A stretch of 64,000 bases of DNA from assembly GCA_934757155.1 (NCBI GenBank), contig CAKVLI010000002.1:139602-203601 (forward strand), written 5' to 3'. This DNA is from an uncultured Candidatus Melainabacteria bacterium. Lineage in GTDB: Bacteria > Cyanobacteriota > Vampirovibrionia > Gastranaerophilales > Gastranaerophilaceae. Positions 32,589 to 39,638 of the stretch are shown piece by piece. Position numbers and translations under genes: made by a program. The first letter of the stretch is position 1. Every line of letters begins with the position of its first letter. The notes under the pieces are model-generated. The model did not search any database. It saw only the letters and a program-made list of their open reading frames with translations, and was not told the origin of the DNA.

Positions 32589-33384
32589 TGGGGGAATTGA
32601 ACCGAGTGAAGCAAAATATGAAATAAAAATGTTATTGGAACATTTTTTCAACTATACAGCAGAAGACAGCGCAAGAGGAAAAGAATTAACCCCGGAACAG
32701 CTTGATATACTGCAAGAAAAGGTTGCGTTGAGGATTAAAGACAGAACTCCTATACAATATATAATAGGAGAAGCTTGGTTTATGGGCAAGTTCTTTAAGG
32801 TTACTCCTGACGTTCTCATTCCGCGCGACGAAACCGAGATTTTAGTCAGACAGGCTATTGACTTAATTAGAGAGCGCGAATTAAAAAACGTTCTTGATAT
32901 AGGCACCGGCTCAGGCTGTATTGCCTGCACCATTGCAATGAATACTGATGCGACTGTTTTGGGGGTTGATATTTCATCAGATGCTTTGAGAGTGGCATTA
33001 GATAATGTTACAAAGTTAAGAATCAATAACCGTGCCGTATTTAGAAAGTCTGATGTCTTCGAGAAAGTGCGTGAGGATGAAAAATTTGACATAATTGTTT
33101 CCAATCCGCCTTATATTCCTTTTGGTACAGAGCTAGATAAAGAGGTTCAACATGAGCCAAAAATCGCTCTGTTTGCAGAAGAAAACGGATTACAGATTTA
33201 CAGAAAAATCATAGAAAAAGCACCTGAATACTTGACGGCGGAGGGATATCTGATGTTTGAAGTCGGCATAAATGAAGCAGCACAAGTAAAATCGTTCATG
33301 GAAGAGGATTTTTGTGAAATTATTGTAACGAAGGATTTGTCAGGTATTGACAGAACTGTTATCGGACGCTTAAAAGTGCAGTAG
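32554..33384 (+). CDS. prmC: Release factor glutamine methyltransferase
   Basis: A 276-residue SAM enzyme that methylates the GGQ glutamine of RF1/RF2. The helical N-terminal domain ends R-T-P-I-Q-Y-I-I-G-E (69-78); SAM loop L-D-I-G-T-G-S-G-C-I-A (112-122); catalytic S-N-P-P-Y-I (about 184-189). Length fits the family. Start lies inside the preceding gene. Confidence 0.95.
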   Translation: MNIQTITKSLINGGIEPSEAKYEIKMLLEHFFNYTAEDSARGKELTPEQLDILQEKVALRIKDRTPIQYIIGEAWFMGKFFKVTPDVLIPRDETEILVRQAIDLIRERELKNVLDIGTGSGCIACTIAMNTDATVLGVDISSDALRVALDNVTKLRINNRAVFRKSDVFEKVREDEKFDIIVSNPPYIPFGTELDKEVQHEPKIALFAEENGLQIYRKIIEKAPEYLTAEGYLMFEVGINEAAQVKSFMEEDFCEIIVTKDLSGIDRTVIGRLKVQ

Positions 33385-33519
33385 GCTTGTGTTGCGCGGG
33401 ACTGAAAGATAAAAATTCGTAAACTACTTGCAAATTTCTTTAAATTCTATTAAGATATATGTATTACTATTAAGAAATAAAAAGTTTTGTAAAATTGAAA
33501 AAGTTATAAAGGTGGTCAC

Positions 33520-34305
33520 ATGGCGGAAAATGAAGAATTACAGGAGCTTAATGAAGAGGAAACTCGTCAAAAGATTTTGGTAGCTGACGACGAAGCCAGC
33601 ATCAGAAGAATTTTGGAAACTCGTCTTAAGATGGTTGGATATGATGTTGTTGTTGCTGAAGACGGCGAAGAAGCTGTTGAAGTATTCAACAAAACAAACC
33701 CTGATTTGGTTGTATTGGACGTCATGATGCCAAAAATGGACGGATATGGCGTAACCAGAGAAATTCGTCGTACATCTGATGTTCCGATTATTATATTAAC
33801 AGCATTGGGCGATGTTTCAGAAAGAATTACCGGTTTGGAGCTCGGGGCAGATGATTATGTTATCAAGCCTTTCAGCCCGAAAGAACTTGAAGCACGTGTT
33901 AAAGCTGTTTTAAGAAGAACAATCAGTAAAGATGTTGTTATTCCTACTTCATCAGGCGCAGGCGCTCCTGCTGCAGGCGGAAAAGGCTCTAAGAACATTA
34001 TTACAACAGGCTGTATCAAGATTGATACAGCAAGAAGACAGGTTTACAGAAAGAACGAAAGAATCAGACTTACAGGAATGGAATTCAGCCTTCTTGAATT
34101 GTTGGTTAACAACTCAGGTCAAGCATACTCAAGAAACGAAATTCTTCAACACGTTTGGTCATATCCTGCAGATCACAGAATTGATACTCGTGTAGTTGAC
34201 GTTCATATTTCAAGACTTCGTTCAAAATTGGAAGCTGACCCAACTAATCCGGAATTAATTCTAACCGCTCGCGGTATCGGATATATGTTCCAGAGAATAA
34301 ATTAG
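33520..34305 (+). CDS. rpaB: OmpR-family response regulator, RpaB-like
   Basis: A 261-residue regulator. The receiver (18-132) has phospho-Asp at 67 in V-V-L-D-V-M-M-P-K-M-D-G-Y-G-V, with D-D-E-A-S-I-R-R-I-L-E-T-R-L and T-A-L-G-D-V-S-E-R-I-T-G-L-E-L-G-A-D-D-Y matching cyanobacterial RpaB/Ycf27 almost word for word. A Gly/Ala-rich linker (145-160) leads to a winged-helix DNA-binding domain ending A-R-G-I-G-Y-M-F-Q. In Cyanobacteria RpaB controls light-stress genes through HLR1 boxes; that role cannot apply unchanged here. A reversed TTTACAAA half-site lies near 33486 in its own upstream region. Closed by a strong terminator. Confidence 0.85.
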   Translation: MAENEELQELNEEETRQKILVADDEASIRRILETRLKMVGYDVVVAEDGEEAVEVFNKTNPDLVVLDVMMPKMDGYGVTREIRRTSDVPIIILTALGDVSERITGLELGADDYVIKPFSPKELEARVKAVLRRTISKDVVIPTSSGAGAPAAGGKGSKNIITTGCIKIDTARRQVYRKNERIRLTGMEFSLLELLVNNSGQAYSRNEILQHVWSYPADHRIDTRVVDVHISRLRSKLEADPTNPELILTARGIGYMFQRIN

Positions 34306-34322
34306 GTATTATGGTTTTATTA

Positions 34323-34361
34323 AACGACGGTCGGTGCAAATTGCACCGACCGTCGTTGTTT
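34323..34361 (+). terminator. Intrinsic terminator of the RpaB-like gene
   Basis: A 17-base perfect inverted repeat around AACGACGGTCGGTGCAA, followed by GTTTT. Confidence 0.85.
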
Positions 34362-34377
34362 TAAAGCTTTACTTTGC

Positions 34378-34475
34378 TATTGGTGCGCAAGTATGTGCAC
34401 CCTACCAACTGGATAGCCACGTCGCTTTGTCGATGACTGCAAGCTAGTAGTTATTACCTAACATAAATACATCAC
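34378..34475. repeat. GGTGCGCA palindrome and degenerate TAAATGTATT unit
   Basis: GGTGCGCAAG...GTGCACCCTAC at 34382-34404, then a reversed AGCTAGTAGTTATTACC segment of the 50 bp repeat family. Nothing else is seen between the terminator and the tRNA promoter. Confidence 0.55.
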
Positions 34476-34492
34476 CACTCCCCCCACCCTAC

Positions 34493-34520
34493 TTGCTTTA
34501 AAATCTTGATTTGGTATACT
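34493..34520 (+). promoter_or_regulatory. Promoter of tRNA-His
   Basis: TTGCTT (34493-34498), 16 bases, TATACT (34515-34520), 18 bases before the tRNA. Confidence 0.65.
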
Positions 34521-34538
34521 TGGATTTGTCGGAAACAT

Positions 34539-34615
34539 GGCGGATATCGTCAAGCGGTTAAGACCTCGGATTGTGGTTCCGATATGCGTGGGTTCGAATC
34601 CCACTATCCGCCCCA
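34539..34615 (+). tRNA. tRNA-His (GTG anticodon), CCA encoded
   Basis: Seven-base acceptor stem GCGGATA/TATCCGC, with an extra G at -1 (34539) opposite C73 (34612), the hallmark of tRNA-His. Anticodon GTG at 34572-34574 within CGGA-TTGTGGT-TCCG. T-loop GGTTCGAATCC. CCA at 34613-34615. Confidence 0.95.
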
Positions 34616-34671
34616 TTATTAGAATTAGCACCTTCGGGTGCTTTTTTATTTGATAGTAGGGATGAGAACCC
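34600..34671 (+). repeat. Copy 1 of the tRNA-His 3' end/terminator repeat
   Basis: Begins at CCCACTATCCGCCCC inside the tRNA and runs through the terminator to GGGATGAGAACCC. It is repeated at 35564-35635 with one mismatch in 72 bases and partly at 34794. Confidence 0.9.
34627..34647 (+). terminator. tRNA-His terminator
   Basis: AGCACC-TTCG-GGTGCT followed by T5. A copy lies at 35590-35610 and a variant at 34820-34840. Confidence 0.85.
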
Positions 34672-34793
34672 CAAAATGCGTCAGCATTTTTATTGGGTTC
34701 GAGCGCGAACGAGCTGAGGCTAGAATATTTTGCAAGATACGTGTATCGCAGCAAAATATGAAATTGCCGTTAAACGCGAGTGAGCAAGACAAT

Positions 34794-34847
34794 CCCACTA
34801 TCCGCCCCATTTTTAAAAAAAGCACCTTTGGGTGCTTTTTTTATTAG
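34794..34847 (+). repeat. Copy 2 of the tRNA-His 3' end/terminator repeat (degenerate)
   Basis: CCCACTATCCGCCCCATT is exact for 18 bases, then diverges but keeps an AGCACC-GGTGCT hairpin with a T-run. The 120 bases between copies 1 and 2 contain GGGTTCGAG fragments and no gene. Confidence 0.8.
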
Positions 34848-34919
34848 GAATGATAAGGGTTTTCAGGGTTCGAACGAAATTTTAAAAACATACTATTCCC
34901 ATAATGGGATTCGAACTTT

Positions 34920-35150
34920 TTAAAGTTGTTGTTTATATTCAAGATAATTATTGATTAGTTCTAGCAATTCTTTATAATTTTTTACTTCTTCTTTTGAAGC
35001 ATTGTTTTTTACTAAACTATCAATATGACCTTCTACTAAAAATTTTAATAAGTTTATAAGAGCTAAAGTTTGTTCTTCTTTGGTTGATGTTCCATCCTCT
35101 ACTTTAATATCAACAGTAATTCCATCAATTTCACATCTTTTTATTAACAT
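34920..35150 (-). CDS. Small acidic protein in the tRNA-His cassette
   Basis: A 76-residue protein: a strand-rich start (R-C-E-I-D-G-I-T-V-D-I-K-V-E) followed by two helices. No domain recognised and no signal peptide. No clear ribosome site; a TACAAT sits four bases before the ATG. It is the largest gene between the tRNA repeats. Could be a small cargo or regulator of the integrated cassette. Confidence 0.5.
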   Translation of the reverse strand: MLIKRCEIDGITVDIKVEDGTSTKEEQTLALINLLKFLVEGHIDSLVKNNASKEEVKNYKELLELINNYLEYKQQL

Positions 35151-35296
35151 ATTTATTGTATAATTACTTTTAGTAAGAAATCAATTTGAACTTTGAATAA
35201 TTTAGCACAGGGTAAAAGATGCCTTTTCTATGGAAACTGACCAACACATTATAGTTAGACTTTCGGGTTAGTTCCCCGACTAGAAAGGGGGTCGAT

Positions 35297-35377
35297 ATGG
35301 ATAATTTCAATATAACATTATTTTTAATCTTTTTGATTTTATACGTATTAAAAAACGGCTCTCATCATAAAAGATAA
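35297..35377 (+). CDS. 26-residue membrane peptide, candidate type I toxin
   Basis: Encodes MDNFNITLFLIFLILYVLKN followed by GSHHKR: a short polar start, one hydrophobic helix of about 13 residues, and a basic tail, the build of type I toxins such as Fst, TxpA and BsrG. AAAGGGGG lies five bases before the ATG, a very strong ribosome site that can be buried in a CCCC/GGGG hairpin. A convergent minus-strand promoter and terminator produce a predicted short antisense RNA over its 3' end. Known members depolarise or disturb the membrane; activity here is inference from structure and layout. No similarity to a named toxin is claimed. Confidence 0.6.
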   Translation: MDNFNITLFLIFLILYVLKNGSHHKR

Positions 35378-35431
35378 GAACCGTTAGACTTCCTACAAGG
35401 CATCCGGTAGCTTGAGAAACTACCACCCTGT
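35350..35431 (-). ncRNA. Predicted antisense RNA (antitoxin candidate)
   Basis: About 80 nt, starting near 35431 after a TATAAT box and ending at a minus-strand terminator with arms 35377-35385 and 35354-35362 and six T. It covers the last codons of the peptide gene and its 3' UTR, contains a GGTAG/CTACC hairpin, and carries AAGTCTAAC that can also pair with the 5' UTR copy of GTTAGACTT. Confidence 0.55.
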
Positions 35432-35437
35432 GTTTTT

Positions 35438-35466
35438 ATTATAAATTATCTATTTTTATTTTTCAA
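35438..35466 (-). promoter_or_regulatory. Strong sigma-70 promoter of the antisense RNA
   Basis: On the minus strand TTGAAA (35466-35461), exactly 17 bases, TATAAT (35443-35438). One of the best promoter matches in the window. Confidence 0.7.
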
Positions 35467-35563
35467 CCCCACTTATATAATTTTCTATTTCAAAATATAA
35501 CGGAAGCATTCTACCAGAGGTTAAAATCAGATGTAAAGTTTTATTAAAAAGTTCGAGTAGAAA

Positions 35564-35635
35564 CCCACTATCCGCCCCATTATTAGAATTAGCACCTTCG
35601 GGTGCTTTTTTATTTGATAGTTGGGATGAGAACCC
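35564..35635 (+). repeat. Copy 3 of the tRNA-His 3' end/terminator repeat
   Basis: Identical to 34600-34657 over 58 bases, then one mismatch and 13 more identical bases. Marks the far end of the cassette. Confidence 0.9.
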
Positions 35636-35644
35636 GACATGTAT

Positions 35645-36133
35645 CTATATATTATTTTCCACAAATCCTTTTACTTTAGCATTTCCATATTTATCTATAC
35701 AAACTTTGACCAAAGCTCTATTACGCAAATTCTTTTCCAATTCTCGAGCTGTGTGTTCTTTGACATAGTAGCTTTCTATTCCATACTCAATAGTATTGGA
35801 CCTAGAAATTTTTCCTTTCAGATAAAGTGATTCTGTTGGTCTTTTGGTTTGAATATTTTCAATTGTTGCGATATTATTTTCATCAGTTTTTAAAACAACA
35901 TACACTTTTTTATTTGAGGAATACATTTCATTATAATACTTCTTGGGAATTCTGCTTATCTCATAGTTTAAGGTTACATAATCGCCCATAAATAAATCTC
36001 TTGGATCAAATGGAACTGTTTTTAATAAAACATCTTTGCCTGCAACAAAAACGTATTCACTTTTTATTACCCAAAAAGCTACAATTGCTGTCCATATAAT
36101 ACAAATAATAATTACGATTCTTTTTAAATTCAT
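35645..36133 (-). CDS. GDYXXLXY-family membrane-anchored protein
   Basis: A 162-residue protein with one N-terminal membrane helix (I-V-I-I-I-C-I-I-W-T-A-I-V-A-F-W-V-I) and the family motif D-P-R-D-L-F-M-G-D-Y-V-T-L-N-Y at about 43-57. The family almost always pairs with a DUF2157 membrane protein, as here: the genes are one base apart. Function unknown. It begins ten bases beyond copy 3 of the tRNA repeat, so the pair may be part of, or next to, the acquired DNA. Confidence 0.85.
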   Translation of the reverse strand: MNLKRIVIIICIIWTAIVAFWVIKSEYVFVAGKDVLLKTVPFDPRDLFMGDYVTLNYEISRIPKKYYNEMYSSNKKVYVVLKTDENNIATIENIQTKRPTESLYLKGKISRSNTIEYGIESYYVKEHTARELEKNLRNRALVKVCIDKYGNAKVKGFVENNI

Positions 36134-36134
36134 A

Positions 36135-37274
36135 TTAATTATCCTTACTTATCACTTTTTTTCTTCTATTTTCTAAAAACATTCCAATCGCTAATAAACA
36201 CACACCACCGAGTATAAAAAACATTGCTTTATCCATCATATTCCAACCCCAGCGACAATAGTTTACAGTTAAATAAATAATCAAGAACCAATTCGTTTGT
36301 GCTATTGTATTATATTCAAACTTATATCCATAGTAATATCCCGCAGAAATCATTGCTATTATAGCTAAGTTTGCTAAAACCATAACTCCGTAAACTGACA
36401 CTGAAGGTAAAACAATTATTAAAAGCAAACTCAATAAAATCGCAATTAAATAACCCGTTTCAATTTTAAATAATAGTGTTCGATTTTTATTTATAACAAA
36501 ATCTATTAAATTCAAAACTAATAACACTACAATAGGCACTATATAATATGGTGAAGTTTGATTATAAGAGGATTCTACAGAACAAGTTAATATCAATAAA
36601 GTGACAAATATCGGCGCTAAACCGGTTAGTTTATATGACATTGAGAAATTATTAAACTTCTCCAACACAACAGGAATATTTGCTACGCTATAAAGGGTCG
36701 TGCCTATTAAAAGGGGAATAAATATCGTCCAAGTTAGTCCGAAATCAAGACCTAATTCCATATAGTAATAAATAACACCGAGAATATATAAAATTATAGT
36801 AACTATATTTACAGCAAAATTTTTAAATAAGTATGCAATCGGCAAAATACTTAACATCCACAAAAACACCAGAGAACTGTTATTAGCATTAATATGGTAA
36901 TTTTGTCCGGTTAGTGCATACGTACCTCCGATTAATAACGTTGATAAAAATATCATTGAGTGTCCGAGTCTTGGAAATTTATTTTTTTCATACGCCAAAT
37001 TATAACCAAAATACAATGCAGAAATAGATAGCATTAGCATAATTAAAATTTGTAAAACAGGCAATGACATCAATAGCGATAATATCCAGTCATTAGCCGA
37101 AACGAATGCAAACACACCAATTCCTATTAAAATAGCTGCAATAGTATAGATACAAATATTTAAGCGAAGTCTGTGTTTCTTGGCATTCTCTTCCTCGACG
37201 CTCTCCAATAAGACTTCTGCTGTTTCCTGGTTTATCAAACCGGCAACAAGCCATTTGTTAATCATTTTTTCCAT
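36135..37274 (-). CDS. DUF2157 polytopic membrane protein
   Basis: A 379-residue protein. A soluble N-terminal 40 residues (K-W-L-V-A-G-L-I-N-Q-E-T-A-E-V-L-L-E) precede about ten to twelve hydrophobic helices, the DUF2157 layout. It ends with a short basic tail. An AAGGAG site precedes the ATG. Function unknown; obligate partner of the GDYXXLXY protein by gene order. Confidence 0.85.
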   Translation of the reverse strand: MEKMINKWLVAGLINQETAEVLLESVEEENAKKHRLRLNICIYTIAAILIGIGVFAFVSANDWILSLLMSLPVLQILIMLMLSISALYFGYNLAYEKNKFPRLGHSMIFLSTLLIGGTYALTGQNYHINANNSSLVFLWMLSILPIAYLFKNFAVNIVTIILYILGVIYYYMELGLDFGLTWTIFIPLLIGTTLYSVANIPVVLEKFNNFSMSYKLTGLAPIFVTLLILTCSVESSYNQTSPYYIVPIVVLLVLNLIDFVINKNRTLLFKIETGYLIAILLSLLLIIVLPSVSVYGVMVLANLAIIAMISAGYYYGYKFEYNTIAQTNWFLIIYLTVNYCRWGWNMMDKAMFFILGGVCLLAIGMFLENRRKKVISKDN

Positions 37275-37319
37275 ACAAACTCCTTATATGATAAATCATT
37301 GTACTACAAAATTTTAGAT

Positions 37320-37670
37320 TTTATAGTATAGGGTGCGGGAAATCAAAGATTTACCGCATCCTACAGCTATCGGTGCGCAAGTGTGCACATCCTACTCGCT
37401 GACATACAAACTGGAAGCAAGTGTCAACTTTGTAAATTTATGACATAAGAAGCTGCCCCCTCATCCTAACCTTCTCCCGATGGGAGAAGGAATAAAGCCC
37501 CTTCCACTTTTCAACTCTTCAACTGAAACTCGCCCAACTAGGAGTCATTACCAACCAAATTCATCCCACTAGAAAACTTCCAAGATGGTAGGCAAACTAT
37601 TTAGCCTATATACATTTACCTTAAGCTCAAGCCAGTAGCCAGAACTACCTGCAAATATATTTACACCCCC
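37320..37670. repeat. Composite repeat block
   Basis: No gene. TAGGGTGCGGGAAATC...GATTTACCGCATCCTA and GGTGCGCAAG...GTGCACATCCTAC palindromes, a CTTCTCCCGATGGGAGAAGG palindrome, then three reversed TAAATGTATT-family segments between 37540 and 37670. Confidence 0.7.
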
Positions 37671-39578
37671 CTAGAGAATGCGTTCTTCTTTGGTTTTAGG
37701 AGTGATATGAAGTTCGTAGTTTACACTTTCTATGTAATCTCTGAACAATTGGTCGTAGGTTTTATCTAAAGATTTGAATCTGTCACGAATTTTCCCCGGC
37801 CATTCGATATCGTCTTTTACAAGGAATTTTTCACCAATAACCATTTTGTAGTTTTCGTTCAAATCAATAGGTTCAAATGCTTTGGTAATTTTGTTTCTCA
37901 CTCTTATTGCTTCTGCGTAATCTGCGTCAGAATTACCGTCTCTGATTTCTTTTATCAAACTTCTGTTAACTTGAACATCTGACCAGTGAATAATTGTATT
38001 TCTTGTTGGAGCCTTTAGGTTAGACAAGATATTCTCCGTAATCAAACCAACAAGTTCAAAGCCTTTAACCTCACCAATTTTCAAGTTTGACAAGTCTTCA
38101 CTGACACCATCAAAAACTTTCATTACTTCAAGGTTATTTGCATTATCTTTCAAACCACCACGAACGATTGAGGACTGCAATGCAACCGTAAAAATATCCG
38201 GATCACAATTCTTTCTAACAGCACGTTTAACCGCACTCGTCAGATAATTCATCAAATAGCTGTTTTTATAACGAATTTCGTTACCGTAAGAAAGCTCAGT
38301 CATACCTCTATCTACTTCTTCTGACTTAACGATTTCTTCCATCGCTTTGTTTTCTATTATTTCTTTGAAATATTTATTCTGCATTAGAGTTTCGCGCTGA
38401 ACATTCCAGCTGTTCAACCCCATTCTATCCAATATCTCAGCGACTTTTTTAGAAAGATTTTGTTCTTTATCATCAGCTGCTCTATCTGTTTTCCATTCAT
38501 CTAATGAAACCAAAGGTTTCATATCATCTCTAAAGAAGTCATTCAAAAACAGTTGGAAAGGATGGTTTTCCAAACCATCAGCAAGAGTAGTTTCTGTAAA
38601 ATAAGGGGTCATAGAACCTTTTATCAAATTACCTTCGTCATCAAATTCAAGATTCAAGGCTTTTATTATTTCATTATCTTTTCCTAAAGAATTTATACTT
38701 GTTTTGCCCACATTTGCCTGCAAGTTTTTGTGATCGTGTCCGTTTAAAATATGATTAATTTGAGGGACATTTTCTCTCACAATTTCAGACAACCTGCCGC
38801 CCATGTGAGAAAGCAATACTACAACCCCTTTTGGATTAGCTTCTTTAAACTTATCTACTTCGTCTTTAATAGATTTAATAGTGCCTTGAATATCTGCTTC
38901 TTTAAGGTTGGTATCTTTTTTATTTGAATTATCATAGAATTCAAGTCCTTTTAGTAACCCCGGGTTATAAAAATCCATTGACGGAATAGTTGCACTGACA
39001 AAAAGAATTTTATGGAATAGTTCAGAATTTTTGTCATCGGGAACACTGTATACCGCAGATTTAACAATATCCTTATCCTCTTTCATCGCCTCAACCAAGG
39101 CCGGTGATTTTTCGAGATTAGCATTTGTAACTACGGAAGTCATAGGGTTTTTCTTCATAACACTGAGAATAAATTTGTCACCCGCATCAAGACAGTGGTT
39201 ACCCATTACAAACAAAGTTTCCAAAGACGGAATTTTCGCACCTGCATAACCTTGAGCTTTTTCTGCCAGATTTTTTACAATCATCCTTACACTATCAATT
39301 GTCTTTAATAGTGCTAAATTTTGAATATCACCATTCGACAAATCCGGATGAGTCACGAAACCTTTTTTAGATGGATTAATAAACCAGTCCCCTACAATCG
39401 CAAAGAAGTTCTTTGTCGAAGGAGATTCTGACTTCGGGAAGAATTCTCCGGCGTTGTTTTCTATTGTCTTCAAAACCCTCGGAAGTCTTAAAATATTTCC
39501 GTGGTTATCTGCTGTTGCTAAGATATTAACTCTTGCGGCTTGAAAAGTTGGATTGGATGATTGGACTTTTTGTATCAT
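37671..39578 (-). CDS. 5'-nucleotidase/metallophosphoesterase-like protein with N-terminal TFQA motif
   Basis: A 635-residue protein. Metallophosphoesterase motifs: N-I-L-A-T-A-D-N-H-G-N (18-28), a G-D-W in place of G-D-x-x-D/G near 62-64, G-N-H-C-L-D, L-L-S-H-M-G-G and N-G-H-D-H-K, in UshA order, followed by a C-terminal half resembling the 5'-nucleotidase substrate domain. Related enzymes act outside the cytoplasm, yet this one has no Sec signal; instead it begins I-Q-K-V-Q-S-S-N-P-T-F-Q-A-A-R. The ATG at 39578 follows GTGGAG by six bases; a GTG 18 bases upstream is less likely. A dinuclear metal phosphatase; substrate unknown. Confidence 0.8.
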   Translation of the reverse strand: MIQKVQSSNPTFQAARVNILATADNHGNILRLPRVLKTIENNAGEFFPKSESPSTKNFFAIVGDWFINPSKKGFVTHPDLSNGDIQNLALLKTIDSVRMIVKNLAEKAQGYAGAKIPSLETLFVMGNHCLDAGDKFILSVMKKNPMTSVVTNANLEKSPALVEAMKEDKDIVKSAVYSVPDDKNSELFHKILFVSATIPSMDFYNPGLLKGLEFYDNSNKKDTNLKEADIQGTIKSIKDEVDKFKEANPKGVVVLLSHMGGRLSEIVRENVPQINHILNGHDHKNLQANVGKTSINSLGKDNEIIKALNLEFDDEGNLIKGSMTPYFTETTLADGLENHPFQLFLNDFFRDDMKPLVSLDEWKTDRAADDKEQNLSKKVAEILDRMGLNSWNVQRETLMQNKYFKEIIENKAMEEIVKSEEVDRGMTELSYGNEIRYKNSYLMNYLTSAVKRAVRKNCDPDIFTVALQSSIVRGGLKDNANNLEVMKVFDGVSEDLSNLKIGEVKGFELVGLITENILSNLKAPTRNTIIHWSDVQVNRSLIKEIRDGNSDADYAEAIRVRNKITKAFEPIDLNENYKMVIGEKFLVKDDIEWPGKIRDRFKSLDKTYDQLFRDYIESVNYELHITPKTKEERIL

Positions 39579-39638
39579 AATTTTCTCCACGTACACACAT
39601 TTACATTTGCTATTCTGCCATGAAATTCTTTTACTTTT

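Larger units (their letters stand above)
35206..35432 (+). other. Candidate type I toxin transcript region with long-range pairing
   Basis: 5' CACAGGGT (35206-35213) and GATGCCTT (35218-35225) are complementary to ACCCTGTG (35425-35432) and AAGGCATC (35397-35404), so the RNA ends can pair. CCCC (35274-35277) can pair with the GGGG of the ribosome site (35287-35290). GTTAGACTT occurs twice (35254 and 35383). Confidence 0.55.

Noticed and set aside
34458..34847. Frames on both strands around tRNA-His
   Set aside because: They run through the tRNA and its repeated 3' ends.
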